From the NCBI RefSeq assembly GCF_022539505.1, contig NC_061511.1, forward strand, positions 34,048,620 through 34,112,619: a stretch of 64,000 nt of DNA, written 5' to 3'. A model generated the notes under the pieces. It had not been told where the DNA came from. It saw only the letters and a program-made list of their open reading frames with translations, and made no database searches. The stretch comes from Lolium rigidum (lineage: Eukaryota; Streptophyta; Magnoliopsida; Poales; Poaceae). Made by a program: the position numbers and the translations under genes. Below, one piece after another: positions 10,345-24,087 of the stretch (positions are counted from its first letter, which is position 1; each line of letters starts with the position of its first letter).

Positions 10345-12706
10345 TCAGCTCACGAGCTCCGCAAGGTTTTTAGCGCCGGCAAGAATCCAATCTCTTCCTT
10401 CTTCCCTGATCTTGTGCATGATGACCGAAGGCAAAGAGGATTTATTATTGAAAACTCGCTCATTTCTTTCCTTCCAAATCTCCCACGCGATAAGCAAGAT
10501 GGCAGTCCGTAACCCTTTGGGAGAAGAGGAAGGAGTCTTGGCGATGGCGTGCCAGTAATCCAACACTTTCTCGCCTTCCCGACCCAAGGCGAGCGGAGAA
10601 GATCCGGGCAAGAAAGCCATGAAGCCGCGGCAGCCCATATCCTTCCGGAGAAACGACATTCGAAAAGGATATGTCGCGCCGTCTCGGGGTGCATCTACAA
10701 AGCCGACAAGAAGGCTGGTGTGGCCACCCCCGTTTGGCGAGACGGTCCGCGGTCCAAAGGCGGTTCCGAACGGCGAGCCGGGCGAAGAAGCGACATTTCG
10801 GTGGAGCCCAAGTTTTCCACACGAGATTACCGAAAGAGCATGGCAAAGCGGTTAGGAAGCTGGGCCTTGTAGGCGGAACCGGTTGAGTAGCAGCCATTTG
10901 GCGACATGGTCCAGATGATGGAGTCCGAAATGCCGGGGGATAGGCTGGATGGTTGAGAGAAGATCCCAAAGGCGGACATATTGCTCCAAGTGGTCAACAG
11001 TAAAAGAGTCAACATTTATGTCAGCAACCCAATTCTGACCCTCCAGAGCATCCCGCACCGACCGGTTCTTTCTTCGAGAGGCTATGAAAATCAAGGGGGC
11101 GATGATCTTCGGAGGAGTACCATCCAACCAAGAGGAGGACCAAAAGGAAGCTTTAGAACCATCGCCAATGGTGACCCGAGTAGCGGCGTTGAAAAGATCT
11201 CTGTCGGTGGCATCATTAGGGGTTTCAGAACCTACCCACGGTTTTTCCGGTGCATTCCACTCATCCCACAGCCATCGGAGTCTGAGCGCGCGAGAGAATT
11301 TCTCCAGGTCCAGGACCCCAAGTCCACCCAGATTTCTTGGACGGCAGACTTTTCGCCGATTGACCTTGCATTTCCCCCTGCCGACGACTTCCTTGCGGGC
11401 CCAAAGCATACCGCGACCGATCTTGGCGAAGGCCTTTAGAATGCTCTTATCCACTCTTAAGGCGGACAAAAGGAAAATGGGCGAGAGAGGAGAGAACCGA
11501 CTTCACAAGAGCGGTGCGGCCGAGCCCTATTAAGAAATTTGCCCTTCCAAGGGTTCAAACGAGCAACCGCCTTATCGATGAAGGGTTGGAGATCCGCCCT
11601 CCTTAGCCTCCCAAGCGACGAGGCGAGACCCGAGTACTTGAGTGGAAGCCGAACGATAGCGAGCAGGGAAGTTTGTCGGGACCGACGCAAGGTCAATGTC
11701 GGAGCAACGAATTGGGGCTATGGAGCTTTTTGCCACATTTGTCACCAAACCGGACACCTCCCCGAAGTTCTGAAGGATATTGGCCAGGGCCGAGACGTCG
11801 TGCTCGGAGGGGGTCAAGAAGATGACTGCATCGTCTGCATATAAGGAGACTCGGGGACCCTGTAAGCCGCCAGGCATCCCATGAAGAAGACCGGAATCCG
11901 TGGCCCTTTCCAGAATTTTTTGAAGGGGGTCGATGGCGATATCAAAAAGGAGGGGTGAGAGGGGATCCCCTTGTCGCAGGCCGCGCCCATGGAAAAAATC
12001 CTTTCCAGGGATCCCGTTGAGGAGGACCCGGGAGGAAGCCGTAGAAAACAGGGTCGACATGAGAGCACGCCATCTTTGTGGGAACCCGAGGCGTTGCATG
12101 AGGTCGAGCATGTAGTCCCATCGCACAGTGTCAAAGGCCTTGGCAATGTCAAGCTTGATGAGAAGGGCCGGGGTTTTGCTTCGATGTAGCTGGCGGGCGG
12201 TGTTTCTGACGTACATGAAGTTGTGATGAATGGATCTGGACTTGATGAAGGCACTCTGGCTATGAGAGACAATGTCGTTCATCTTAGGGCTAAGTCGACG
12301 TGCCATGGCTTTGGCGATGATCTTCGGGACCACATGAATGAGGCTAATTGGCCCGAAATCGAGAGATCGATTCGGCGCCGTCTCTTTTGGGCAGGAGCAC
12401 AATGTTGGCCGAGTTGACGATGTGGAAGTTGGGTGCCGACAGCTCGGAGAAAGCGTTGATGACCCGCATGAGATCTCCCTTGATGGTATCCCAACACGAC
12501 CGGAAAAAAGAAATGGTGAAACCGTCAGGACCGGGGGCCTTATCCGCAGGCATGTCATCGATCGCCTCCTTGATCTCAAGTTCAGAGAAGGGCAAACCGA
12601 GGTCCTCCAACGAGTGAACGGTTGGGTTTAAAACAGCCCAGTTGAAGTCCAGCTGGCGGGGGGGAGGGCGGCCTAACGTTTGGGAGAAGTGATCAAAAAT
12701 GAGCAT
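10345..12706 (-). pseudogene. LINE ORF2: reverse transcriptase and C-terminal zf-RVT region, broken
   Basis: Reading leftward from 12706, an N-terminal RT segment contains KAPGPDGFT. The main RT (12579-11572) has IKLDIAKAFDTVRWDYM, GLRQGDPLSPLLF and the catalytic YADDAVIF. It is followed by the LINE C-terminal region (11469-10345) with GGLGVLDLEKFSRALRLRW and a zf-RVT-like CRLCRCT and HILFECRFS. The order is that of plant L1-type ORF2. At least four frame changes break it, and the apurinic endonuclease domain is missing. It is dead as read. The strong antisense GC bias creates long spurious plus-strand frames here. Confidence 0.85.
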
Positions 12707-12715
12707 TTCCCCTCA

Positions 12716-12889
12716 ACAGTCGGGAGTACATATCGGTTACAATACTTGTGTCTCTTTGGAAAAGACACAACTGTTCGCTTTGCACAGCGATTGGACAAAA
12801 CTCTAATATGCTAACTGCTACAGGGAATATTCTAAGGAATCTGCTAACTGCTTGATTAGCCTAAATCTAAAGCTAATTTATTCCTAACA
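12716..12889 (-). repeat. Copia A 3' LTR fragment
   Basis: This 174 bp segment reads TGTTAGGAATAAATTAGC on the minus strand from 12889. It aligns without gaps to 54946-55119 with about five mismatches. A purine-rich tract (CCAAGGGAGAG on the minus strand, 12890-12900) lies beside it, as expected for the polypurine tract before a 3' LTR. The other end is cut at the LINE junction. Confidence 0.8.
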
Positions 12890-13173
12890 CTCTCCCTTGG
12901 ACAACGTTGTCTTCAAAATCTTATATGCTTTGTAATTATCCATTGCGTCTTGAATGCGAACGTCCTGATAGTCCTAAGTCTTGTAAGAACTTGATTTTCT
13001 TCAATCCATGTATGTCCTCCAAAAATCTTGTGGAAAATTATAAGGAGAATATAGGAATCCAATATACCGTTGGTATAATAATTGTATCATTAAAACCTAT
13101 ATGAGAAATCCGTTGGAGAACTCATAAGGAAAAATACAATATATTGTTATCGGATCATAAATAGTAAGTTCAG

Positions 13174-14031
13174 TCATGGGAAATTTCTCCCCCCTGAACT
13201 TTGCAAATTTCTAAGTCGTCTCATACCAATGCCATAAATGCATTTTTGAAATGCAGCTGCTGGTAAAGACTTAATGAACAAATCTACAAGATTTTCACAT
13301 GATTTTGTTTGCAAAATATCAATTTCTCCATTTTTCTGTAATTCATGAGGAAAAAACAGTTTTGGAGCAATATGTTTTGTGATATTACTTTTAATATATC
13401 CCATATGCATTTGAGCAACACATGCAGCATTATTTTCATAGATAATAGTTGGTGATTCTAATGAACCTATGCTACATGATGTCTGGATGTGATAAATCAC
13501 TCTGCGAAGCCATACACACTCACGTGAAGCTTCATATAATGCAATTATTTCAGAGTGGTTAGTGGGAGTTGCTACTAAAGTCTGTTTAGTTGACTTCCAT
13601 GAGATAGCAGTTCCACCGAATAAAAATACAAATTCAGTTTGTGATCTAGCATTATGGGGATCAGAAAGATAGCCAGCATCAGTATAGCCAGTCAAAGTCA
13701 TGTCTTGATTCTTCTTATAGAATAAACCAAGATCGTTGGTACCTTGTAAATATCTGAAGATATTCTTCACTCCAGCCCAATGTCGTTTTGTTGGAGCTGC
13801 ACTATGTCTAGCCAATAAATTTACTGCGAAGGCAATATCTGGCCTAGTACAATTAGCAATGTACATTAATGCTCCTATCGCACTAAGGTATGGAAACTCA
13901 GGTCCCAATACATCTTCGTTATCATCCCTAGGTCTAAAAGGATCATTTTCCATATCAAGGGATCTAACGACCATGGGTGTTTTAGATGGATATGATTTAT
14001 CCATATTGAATTTTTCCAAAACTTTCTGAAT
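13174..14031 (-). pseudogene. Copia A RNase H and RT C-terminus
   Basis: The frame gives the Copia RT tail (IQKVLEKFNMDKSYPSKTPM) followed by YLSAIGALMYIANCTRPDIAFAV and the RNase H core with GYTDAGYLSD. Next come an active-site-like Glu in HSEIIALYEA, ENNAACVAQM and the ending TKSCENLVDLFIKSLP. In Copia the DAGY motif is usually DADW or DAGYL, so the core is conserved. This is the 3' part of pol; the remainder continues at 31245 beyond element D. It is a fragment because of the insertion and not expressed alone. Confidence 0.85.
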
Positions 14032-14036
14032 ATATG

Positions 14037-15543
14037 TGATGACCCACAAGTATAGGGGGTGTATCGTAGTACTTTCGATAAATAAGAGTGTCGAACCCAA
14101 CGAGGAGCAGAAGGTGTTGACAAGCAGTTTCGATGAAGGATTCACTATAAATGCTCACAGACAAGTATTCGAGGGGTTTTAGTATAGCAGTTGAATAAAG
14201 TACAAGTAAGTAAAATGCGAGAGAAATAATTGCAGCGAGTGGCCCAATCCTTTTTAGCACAAAGGACAAGCCGGTTTGTTTACTTATAATGACCAAACGT
14301 TCTTGAGGACACACGGGAATTTAGTCTAGTGCTTTCGCTTCATATAGCTGATTAATCTTCATTGTTTTGATAAGTGTTGTGTGGGTGAACCTATGCTAAT
14401 GCACCGCCCTTCCTAGGACTAATACATACTTGTGATTATACCCCTTGCAAGCATCCGCAACTACAAGAAAGTAATTAATATAAATCTAACCACAGACCTT
14501 AAACTGCGAGATCCTGCTATCCCTCCTGCACCGATGTACTAACGGGGGTTTAGGTTTCTGTCACTCCGGCAACCCCGCAATTAGCAAACGAATACAAGAT
14601 GCACTCCCCTAGGCCCATAAATGGTGAAGTGTCATGTAGTCGACGTTCACACGACACCACTAGAAGAATAACGCCACAACTTAAATATCACAACATTGAA
14701 TACTAACCAACATAATTCACTACTAACATTTAGACTTCACCCATGTCCTCAAGAACTAAACGAACTACTCACGAGACATCATATGGAACATGATCAGAGG
14801 TGATATGATGATGAATAACAATCTGAACATAAACCTTGGTTCAATAGTTTCACTCAATAGCATCAATAACAAGTAGAAATCAACGCCGGGAGAGTTTCCC
14901 CTATCAAACAATCAAGATCAAACCCAAATTGTTACAGCGGTGACGAGGTGCAGCGGTGGAGATAGCGGTGGTGATGATGATGATGATGATGATGGAGATG
15001 ATGTCCAGCTCGATGACGGTGACGATGGCGTCGATTTCCCCCTCCGGGAGGGAATTTCCCCGGCAGATTTCAGCCCGCCGGAGAGCTCTTTTCTCTCTGG
15101 TGTTCTCCGCCCCGCAGAGGCGGCTGTGACTCTTCGCGACTATCCTCTGGGGCTTAGGTTTTCGGGACGAAGACGTACGCGAAGAAAAGGAGGCAAGAGG
15201 GGGCTGTGGGCCCCCTCCTCACGAGGCGGCGCGGCCGGGCCTTGGGCCGCGCCGGCCTATGAGGTGGGCCCACCTCGGGTCCCCACGGCTCCCCTTCCGG
15301 CTCCCTTCGTCTTCCGGAAAAATAGGATTTTTCATATAATTTCCGTCAACTGTTGATCTTCCGAAATATCGAATTCTGACGGTGCTTTTTCCAGCAGAAT
15401 CCTGACTCCGGTGCGCGATCCTCCAATAATCATGAAACATGCAAAATAGATGAAATAACATAAGTATCATCCCTAAATATGAAATATATCAATGAATAAC
15501 AGCAAATTATGATACAAATTAGTGATGCAAAATGGACGTATCA
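14037..15543 (-). repeat. Element D 3' LTR
   Basis: This is 1507 bp, with TG and CA ends. It is followed at 15544 by the purine-rich tract (CTTGGGGGGAGT on the minus strand). It differs from the partner LTR by scattered substitutions, CAG-type indels and a shorter GAT microsatellite (about 8 units near 14971-14993). Confidence 0.9.
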
Positions 15544-17335
15544 ACTCCCCCCAAGCTTAGACTTCGCTTGTCCCCAAGCGAAACTGAACTCGGTAAACAA
15601 GACCACATGTTTATGGAGTGAAGAGTCGATAAATAAAATACGGACAGAAAGCATCATATTCATTCACACAAGACATTCTAATAAACAACTTCCTCATATA
15701 ATTCAACTTGAAACAAGTAGAAGGTATTCACAAATAAAGGTGCATAGGAAATCATAATTGGTGATGGCAAACTTTGTTCTTGGTCAGAGAACAGTTAACA
15801 GATTATACTTATCTTTTGAGCAGTGCTCTCATATTAAAGCTTATAATAAACTTGCATACTCAATCATAGTAATCTCCTCATAACCATCGATAACTTTCAA
15901 AGCTATATTCATTCAGATAAAACTTGTACTAAACAAGGAAGAGTTAAAGACATGATGAAATAGATCACAATATAGATGGTTTGATCACAACAACTCAAAT
16001 GCTTGCTTGAGATGGAGGGAAATAGGTTTACTGACTCAACATAAAGTAAAAGACAAGCCCTTCACAGAGGGAAGCAGGGATTAAATCATGTGCTAGAGCT
16101 TTTTAGGTTTTGAAATCATATAGAGAGCATAAAAGTAAAGTTTTGAGAGGTGTTTGTTGTTGTCAACGAATGGTAGTGGGTACTCTAACCCCCTTGCCAA
16201 ACAGACTTCCAAAGAGCGGCTCCCATGAAGGACGTGATCTCTACCAGCAAGGTAGATCATCCCTCTTCTCTTTTGTTTACACATGTACTTTAGTTTATTT
16301 AAGGATGACACTCCCCCCAACCTTTACTTACACAAGCCATGGCTAACCGAATCCTCGGGTGCCTTCCAACAATCTCATACCATGGAGGAGTGTCTATTGC
16401 AAAATTAAGTTGCTTACTGATGAATCAGGGCAAAACATGTGAAGAGAGTTATTAATGAAAGTTGATTAATTGGGGCTGGGAACCCCGTTGCCAGCTCTTT
16501 TTGCAAAATTATAGGATAAGTGGATGAAGCCACTAGTCCATTAGTGGAAGCTGCCTAACAAGATTGAAAGATAAAACACCACATACTTCCTCATGAGCTA
16601 TAAAACGTTGACACAAATAAGAGGTAATAGTTTTTGAATTGTTTAAAGGTAGCACATGAAGTATTTACTTGGAATGGCAGGGAAATACCACATAGTAGGT
16701 AGTTATGGTGGACACTGATGGCATAGGTTTGGTTTAAGGGTTTGGATGCACGAGAAGTATTCCCTCTCGGTACAGGTCTTTGGCTAGCAAGGTTAATTAG
16801 CAAGCATAAGAGTTGAGGGAAACAAACAAATATACATGTGATAGACATAATCATGCATCTTACTTGTAAGCACAAACAATTTTAACTTCAGAATACTAAG
16901 CCAGGACTCAACAAGAAAGATAATAACATATTTACATGTGTCTCCTCTTTTCTACTTAAACTCAAGGTGTTGTTGCTATTGACCAATGCTAAGTTTGCCA
17001 AAACCAAATAGATTTACTCAATGCTCCCAAAGTGATACCAATACTAACAACAAGATTAATCATATAATAGAGATTGCAAACTAAAATAAGATGTGCAATA
17101 TGTAAATGATAGAACTTCTCATTAATATTCCATAATGATAACTCACACCAAAGGATACATAGATAACCACTAAAAGAGAGATACTTCCATAACGCAACAC
17201 ATCTCATATGATAACTTCCCTACTCATGATATGACACTACTTGAAAGTAAAAAGATAAAAGATAATGATGATGTGATACTGCGGCACTCCCCCAAGCTTG
17301 GAACAAACCAAGGGGATGCCAATACCGATGATGAA
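15544..17335 (-). other. Element D non-coding 3' region
   Basis: AT-rich internal DNA between the polypurine tract and the last small ORF. It contains no domain. Such a long untranslated 3' segment is usual in Athila-type elements. A CCCCCAAGCTTGG motif recurs near 15546 and 17287. Confidence 0.7.
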
Positions 17336-17870
17336 TTACTCCTCCGGCGGTGGTGATGATGAATTCCGGATAAGCTTCTCAACGAGCTCCTTTAGCTCAT
17401 CAATCCTGTACGTGAGGTTGCGGATCATCTCTGAATTGTGCTCGACGCGGTTAAGAAGCACGTCCGACGGCGAGTCCCAACTCTTAGAGTTGTTTCCCCA
17501 CTCTTCAGCTTCGGGCTTCATCCTTCTTGCGGCGTTAGAATGATCTATATCCCGACTTCTGGGCAGCACTCGCTTTGGGAACCCTTTCAGTTTGACTATT
17601 ATGAATTAGAATGTGGAAGGGGTGGTAGGTGCCTGGAAGAGATGTCCTTGGAGCTAGGCAGTGACGTGGAACTCTTCCTCCGGTGCTAATCCGTGCGCTT
17701 TTCTTGGCGTTGAATGGGTTCGACACCACTCCGATGCTTGCGACGGTGGCACGCGGGCGTACTCGCGGAACTTCCTCAACTTCCTCTTCATCCTCCTTGT
17801 CTTCTTCTTTCAACTCGGGGTCTTGAATATCTTCCTCCGAAGGCTCCTTGTCCTTGTTGTTGGAGACCAT
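17336..17870 (-). pseudogene. Element D extra ORF downstream of integrase
   Basis: Starts MVSNNKDKEPSEEDIQDPEL at 17870 and continues as a strongly acidic stretch (KEEDKEDEEEVEEVPRVRPR). After a frame change near 17560 it runs on in a helix-rich segment, SDVLLNRVEHNSEMIRNLTY, that looks like a coiled coil and ends EKLIRNSSSPPPEE. Athila-type elements often carry an additional ORF after pol, sometimes called env-like. This one shows no signal peptide or membrane segment, so I do not call it an envelope. Its function is unknown. It is broken as read. Confidence 0.5.
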
Positions 17871-18207
17871 GGTGCTTCTAGATCAAAGATGGATCCTGGC
17901 AGAACAGCTCAAAACAAAACACGTCGAGAAAACGATATACGGACCTCCAGGGGCCCGGGGGATTATATAGCAAAAAATTTCACGACAAACGGAAAGTACC
18001 AGGTCGAACCAGAGTTGGAGAGGGGCGACGAGGCGGCCTCCTCACAGGGCGGCGCGGCCAGGCTGGGGCCCGCGCCGGCCTGTGGGGGCACGCCCTCGTG
18101 AGCCTCCTCCACTCCGTTTCGATCTCGTAATTTTTCATATTTTCCAAAAGTTGCAAAAACATTGTTCGGAAAGTTAAACGCGGACTTTTTCTTACCAGAA
18201 CTGTTAC

Positions 18208-19662
18208 CTATTCAAAGTCGAACTCTGCAGGACTGTCAACTTGGCCTTTGATGAAAGCTTCCGGAGTTACCACTTGAATAACATCAACATCTTCATTATA
18301 AGAATCACCCGAGATATAATGCTTGAGTCTTTGTCCATTCACCACTTGTGTGGCATTACCTTGCAGAGAGCTAATTTTAATTGCTCCTGATCGATACACC
18401 TCATCAATGACATATGGTCCTTCCCATTTTGAGAGTAATTTTCCTGCAAAAAATCTGAGACGAGACCGATACAACAGGACTTTATCTCCAACATTAAATT
18501 CTCTTTTGATAATTCTTCTATCATGCCATTTCTTAACTTTCTCTTTAAAGAGTTTAGCATTTTCATATGCTTCACTTCTCCATTCATCTAGAGAACTTAA
18601 TTGTAGCAATCTTTTCTTACCGGCAAGTTTAGGATCTTTATTTAGTTCTCTCACGAGCCCGATAAGCTTTGTGCTCTAGTTCTAAAGGTAAATGACAAGC
18701 TTTCCCATAAACCATTTTATACGGTGACATACCCATGGGATTTTTATAAGCTTCTATAAGCCCATAGTGCTTCCTTCAATTTAATAGCCCAGTTCTTTCT
18801 AGATTTATTAACAGTCTTTTGCAAGATAGATTTAATCTCTCTATTTGATAATTCTACTTGCCCACTAGTTTGAGGATGATAAGCAAAAGCAATTCTATGA
18901 TTAATACCATATTTAGCAAGAGTTTTTCTAAAACCACCATGAATAAAATGAGAACCTCCATCAGTCATAATATATCTAGGAACTCCAAATCTAGGAAAAA
19001 ATAATATCTAAAAGCATTCTTAAAGAGGTCTCACCATCAGCACTTTTTTTAGGTATGGCTTCCACCCATTTAGTAACATAATCAACAGCGACAAGTATAT
19101 GAGTGTTACCTTCTGAAGAAGGGAAAGGACCCATGAAGTCAAATCCCCAACAATCGAATGGTTCAATAACAAGAGTATAATTCATAGGCATTTCATTGCG
19201 TCCGGAGATATTACCAACCCTTTGACATTCATCACAAGATAAAATAAACTTTCTTGCATCTTTGAAGAGAGTTGGCCAATAAAAACCTGATTGTAGAACC
19301 TTTTGCGCGGTTCTATCTCCGGCGTGATGTCCTCCATAAACACTACCATGACATTTATTCAATATCTCCTGTTGTTCATATTCAGGAACACATCTTCGCA
19401 AAATACCATCCACTCCTTCTTTATATAAGTGTGGGTCATCCCAAAAATAATGCCTCAAGTCATAAAAGAATTTCCTCCTTTGCTGAGCTGAAAAGGTTGG
19501 AGGCAAGTACTTGGATACAATAAAGTTAGCATAATCAGCGTACCAAGGACTATCTCGCGAGCTCACCTTTATTACAGCCAATTGTTCATTTGGAAAACTA
19601 TCATTAACATGAATAGGATCATAAGTAATATTTTCCAATCTAGACAAATTATCAGCAACAGG
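18208..19662 (-). pseudogene. Element D integrase
   Basis: The frame resumes after the element E insertion with NPVADNLSRLENITYDP, the linker after RNase H. The integrase zinc-binding region follows, with GGHHAGDRTAQKVL, GFYWPTLFKDAR and CDECQRVGN. The catalytic core has WGFDFMGPFPSS, VAVDYVTKWVEA and TDGGSHF, then [18 protein letters not shown]. The C-terminal chromodomain-free tail ends DSPAEFDFE. Breaks lie near 19000 (extra T in a homopolymer), near 18755, and at 18654-18657, where CGAG replaces an expected CAG. Correcting for those sites would give one frame, so this copy may be less damaged than it looks. Confidence 0.85.
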
Positions 19663-19667
19663 ATTAC

Positions 19668-21264
19668 TGATGGCGTGTAACTCACACGTTCGTTGGGAAC
19701 CCCAAGAGGAAGGTATGATGCGCACAGCAGCAAGTTTTCCCTCAGAAAGAAACCAAGGTTTGTCGAACCAGGAGGAGCCAAGAAGCACGTTGAAGGTTGA
19801 TGGCGGCGGGATGTAGTGCGGCGCAACACCAGAGATTCCGGCGCCAACGTGGAACCTGCACAACACAACCAAAGTACTTTGCCCCAACGAAACGAGTGAG
19901 GTTGTCAATCTCACCGGCTTGCTGTAACAAAGGATTAACCGTATTGTGTGGAAGATGATTGTTTGCGAGAAAACAATAAAGAACAAGTATTGCAGCAGAT
20001 TTGTATTTTCAGTATAAAAGAATGGACCGGGGTCCACAGTTCACTAGAGGTGTCTCTCCCATAAGATAAAAGCATGTTGGGTGAACAAATTACAGTCGGA
20101 CAATTGACAAATAGAGAGGGCATAACAATGCACATACATGTCATGATAAATATAGTGAGATTTAATTGGGCATTACGACAAAGTACATAGACCGCCATCC
20201 AAGCTGCATCTATGCCTAAAAAGTCCACCTTCGAGGTTATCATCCGAACCCCTCCAGTATTAAGTTGCTAACAACAGACAATTGCATTAAGTATTGCGCG
20301 TAATGTAATCAATAACTACATCCTCGGACATAGCATCAATGTTTTATCCCTAGTGGCAACAGCACATCCATAACCTTAGGGGTTTTTGTCACTCCCCCAG
20401 ATTCACGGAGACATGAACCCACTATCGAGCATAAATACTCCCTCTTGGAGTTACTAGCATCAACTTGGCCAGAGCCTCTACTAATAACGGAGAGCATGCA
20501 AGATCATAAACAACACATAGGTAATAACTTGATAATTAACATAACATGGTATTCTCTATCCATCGGATCCCGACAAACACAACATATAGCATTACGGATA
20601 GATGATCTTGATCATGTTAGGCAGCTCACAAGATCCAACAATGAAGCACAATGAGGAGAAGACAACCATCTAGCTACCGCTATGGACCCATAGTCCAGGG
20701 GTGAACTACTCACTCATCACTCCGGAGGCGACCATGGCGGTGAAGAGTCCTCCGGGAGATGAATCCCCTCTCCGGCAGGGTGCCGGAGGAGATCTCCGAA
20801 TCCCCCGAGATGGGATTGGCGGCGGCGGCGTCTGCGGAAGGTTTTCCGTATCGTGGCTCTCGGTGCGGGGGTTTCGCGACGGAGGCTTTAAGTAGGCGGA
20901 AGGGCGGGTCGGGGGGCGACGCGAGGGGCCCACACGACAGGGCCGCGCGGCCGGGAGGTGGGCCGCGCCGCCCTGGCGTGTCGCCGCCTCGTCGCCCCAC
21001 TTCGTTACGTCTTCGGTCTTCCGGAAGCTTCGTGGCAAAATAGGACCCCGGGCGTTGATTTCGTCCAATTCCGAGAATATTTCGTTACTAGGATTTCCGA
21101 AACCAAAAACAGCAGAAAACAGACAAGCGGCTCTTCGGCATCTTGTTAATAGGTTAGTTCCGGAAAATGCACGAATATGACATAAAGTGTGCATAAAACA
21201 TGTAGATATCATCAATAATGTGGCATGGAACATAAGAAATTATCGATACGTCGGAGACGTATCA
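19668..21264 (-). repeat. Element E 3' LTR
   Basis: This is 1597 bp, followed by a purine-rich CTTGGGGATGC tract on the minus strand at 21265. Compared with the other LTR, many differences sit at CAG/CTG positions. Confidence 0.9.
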
Positions 21265-24087
21265 GCATCCCCAAGCTTAGTTACTGCTCGTCCCGAGCAG
21301 GTAAAACGATAACAAAGATAATTTCTGAAGTGACATGCCATCATAACCTTGATCATACTATTTGTAAACATATGTAATGAATGCAGCGATCAAAACAATG
21401 GTAATGACATGAGTAAACAAGTGAATCATAAAGCAAAGACTTTTCATGAATAGTACTTCAAGACAAGCATCAATAAGTCTTGCATAAGAGTTAACTCATA
21501 AAGCAATAAATCAAAGTAAAGGTATTGAAGCAACACAAAGGAAGATTAAGTTTCAGCGGTTGCTTTCAACTTGTAACATGTGTATCTCATGGATAATTGT
21601 CAACATAGAGTAATATAACAAGTGCAATATGCAAGTATGTAGGAATCAATGCACAGTTCACACAATTGTTTGCTTCTTGAGGTGGAGAGAGATAGGTGAA
21701 CTGACTCAACATAAAAGTAAAAAGAATGGTCCTTCAAAGAGGAAAGCATCGATTGCTATATTTGTGCTAGAGCTTTTATTTTGAAAACATGAAACAATTT
21801 TGTCAACGGTAGTAATAAAGCATATGAGTTATGAAAATTATATCTTACAAGTTGCAAGCCTCATGCATAGTATACTAATAGTGCCCGCACCTTGTCCTAA
21901 TTAGCTTGGACTACCGGATCATCACAATACACATGTTTTAACCAAGTGTCACAATGGGGTACCTCCATGCCGCCTGTACAAAGGTCTAAGGAGAAAGCTC
22001 GCATTTTGGATTTCTCGCTTTTGATTATTCTCAACTTAGACATCCATACAGGGACAACATGGACAACAGATAATGGACTCCTCTTTAATGCATAAGCATG
22101 TGGCAACAATTATTATTCTCATATGAGATTGAGGATATATGTCCAAAACTGAAACTTCCACCATGAATCATGGCTTTAGTTAGCGGCCCAATGTTCTTCT
22201 CTAACAATATGCATGCTCCAACCATTAAGGTGGTAGATCTCTCTTACTTCGGACAAGATGGACATGCATAGCAACTCACATGATATTCAACAAAGAATAG
22301 TTGATGGCGTCCCCGAAACATGGTTATCGCACAACAAGCAACTTAATAAGAGATAAAGTGCATAAGTACATATTCAATACCACAATAGTTTTTAAGCTAT
22401 TTGTCCCATGAGCTATATATTGCAAAGGCGAATGATGGAAATTTTAAAGGTAGCACTCAAGCAATTTACTTTGGAATGGCGGATAAATACCATGTAGTAG
22501 GTAGGTATGGTGGACACAAATGGCATAGTGGTTGGCTCAAGGATTTTGGATGCATGAGAAGTATTCCCTCTCGATACAAGGTTTAGGCTATCAAGGTTAT
22601 TTGAAACAAACACAAGGATGAACGGTGCAGCAAAACTCACATAAAAGACATATTGTAAACATTATAAGACCCTACACCGTCTTCCTTGTTGTTCAAAACT
22701 CAATACTAGATATTATCTAGACTCTAGAGAAACCAAATATGCAAACCAAATTAGCAAGCTCTAAGTGTTTCTTCATTAATGGGTGCAAAGTATATGATGC
22801 AAGAGCTTAAACATGAGCACAACAATTGCCAAGTATCAAATTATCCAAGACATTTTAGAATTACTACATGTAGCATTTTCCAATTCCAACCATATAACAA
22901 TTTAACGAAGAAGAAACTTCGCCATGAATACTATGAGTAAAGCCTAAGGACATACTTGTCCATATGCTACAGCGGAGCGTGTCTCTCTCCCATACGAGTG
23001 AATGCTAGGATCCATTTTATTCAAACAAAAACAAAAACAAAAACAAACCGACGCTCCAAGCAAAGCACATAAGATGTGACGGAATAAAAATATAGTTTCG
23101 GGGGAGGAACCTCGATAATGTTGTCGATGAAGAAGGGGATGCCTTGGGCATCCCCAAGCTTAGACGCTTGATTCTTCTTAGAATATGCAGGGGTGAACCA
23201 CCGGGGCATCCCCAAGCTTAGAGCTTTCACTCTCCTTGATCATATTGCATCATACTCCTCTCTTGATCCTTGAAAACTTCCTCCACACCAAACTCGAAAC
23301 AACTCATTAGAGGGTTAGTGCACAATAAAAATTAACATGTTCAGAGGTGACACAATCATTCTTAACACTTCTGGACATTGCATAAAGCTACTTGGACATT
23401 AATGGATCAAAGAAATTCATCCAACATAGCAAAAGAGGCAATGCGAAATAAAAGGCAGAATCTGTCAAAACAGAACAATCCGTAAAGATGGATTTAATTG
23501 AGGCACCAGACTTGCTCAAATGAAAATTCCCAAATTGAATGAAAGTTGCGTACATATCTGAGGATCACTCACGTAAATTGGCTTAATTTTATGAGTTACC
23601 TACAGAGAATTAGACCCAGATTCGTGACAGAAAAGAAATCTGTTTCTGCGCAGTAATCCAAATCTAGTATTTACTTTACTATCAAAGACTTTACTTGGCA
23701 CAACAAAACATAAAACTAAGATAAGGAGAGGTTGCTACAGTAGTAAACAACTTCCAAGACTCAAATATAAAACAAAAATACTGTAGTAAAAACATGGGTT
23801 GTCTCCCATAAGCGCTTTTCTTTAACGCTTTTCAGCTAGGCGCAGAAAGTGTAAATCAAGTATTATCAAGAGATGGTGCATCTACAGCGGGGTTTGGAGT
23901 TTTCTCAACCAAGCATAGTATATTGGATACATAAGTTTCAGCGTCTCCCTTTTCATTAGTCTTGGGCTTGTTACTCTCATCGAACAAATTTTCAGGAACA
24001 AGCCAAGCATAGTTATTTTCTAGTGCATCATTCATAGCTAGGAGTTTACATGGTATTGGTGCTTTGATCTCCCCACCATCATTAGCA
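21265..24087 (-). other. Element E internal non-coding region
   Basis: AT-rich DNA without a recognisable domain. It includes CCCCAAGCTTAG motifs (21268, 23152, 23213) and an A-rich simple repeat (CAAAAACAAAAACAAA) near 23024-23045. The same region is present in the family copy at 61170-63780. Confidence 0.7.

Larger units (their letters stand above)
8300..12716 (-). mobile_element. LINE retrotransposon, 5'-truncated, with a Helitron in its 3' UTR
   Basis: On the minus strand the element ends in a poly(A) tail (T-run at 8300-8315), preceded by the GAGGCAAAAGC-type hairpin typical of grass LINE 3' ends (8316-8342). The 3' UTR is split by the Helitron and resumes at 10250. ORF2 fragments then run to 12706. 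The endonuclease region and ORF1 are absent, so the copy is 5'-truncated. It abuts an LTR fragment at 12716. I could not find a target-site duplication, which fits later deletion at one edge. Confidence 0.75.

Noticed and set aside
17336..17870. Envelope gene in element D
   Set aside because: There is no signal peptide, membrane anchor or cleavage site; the product is acidic and coiled-coil-like.
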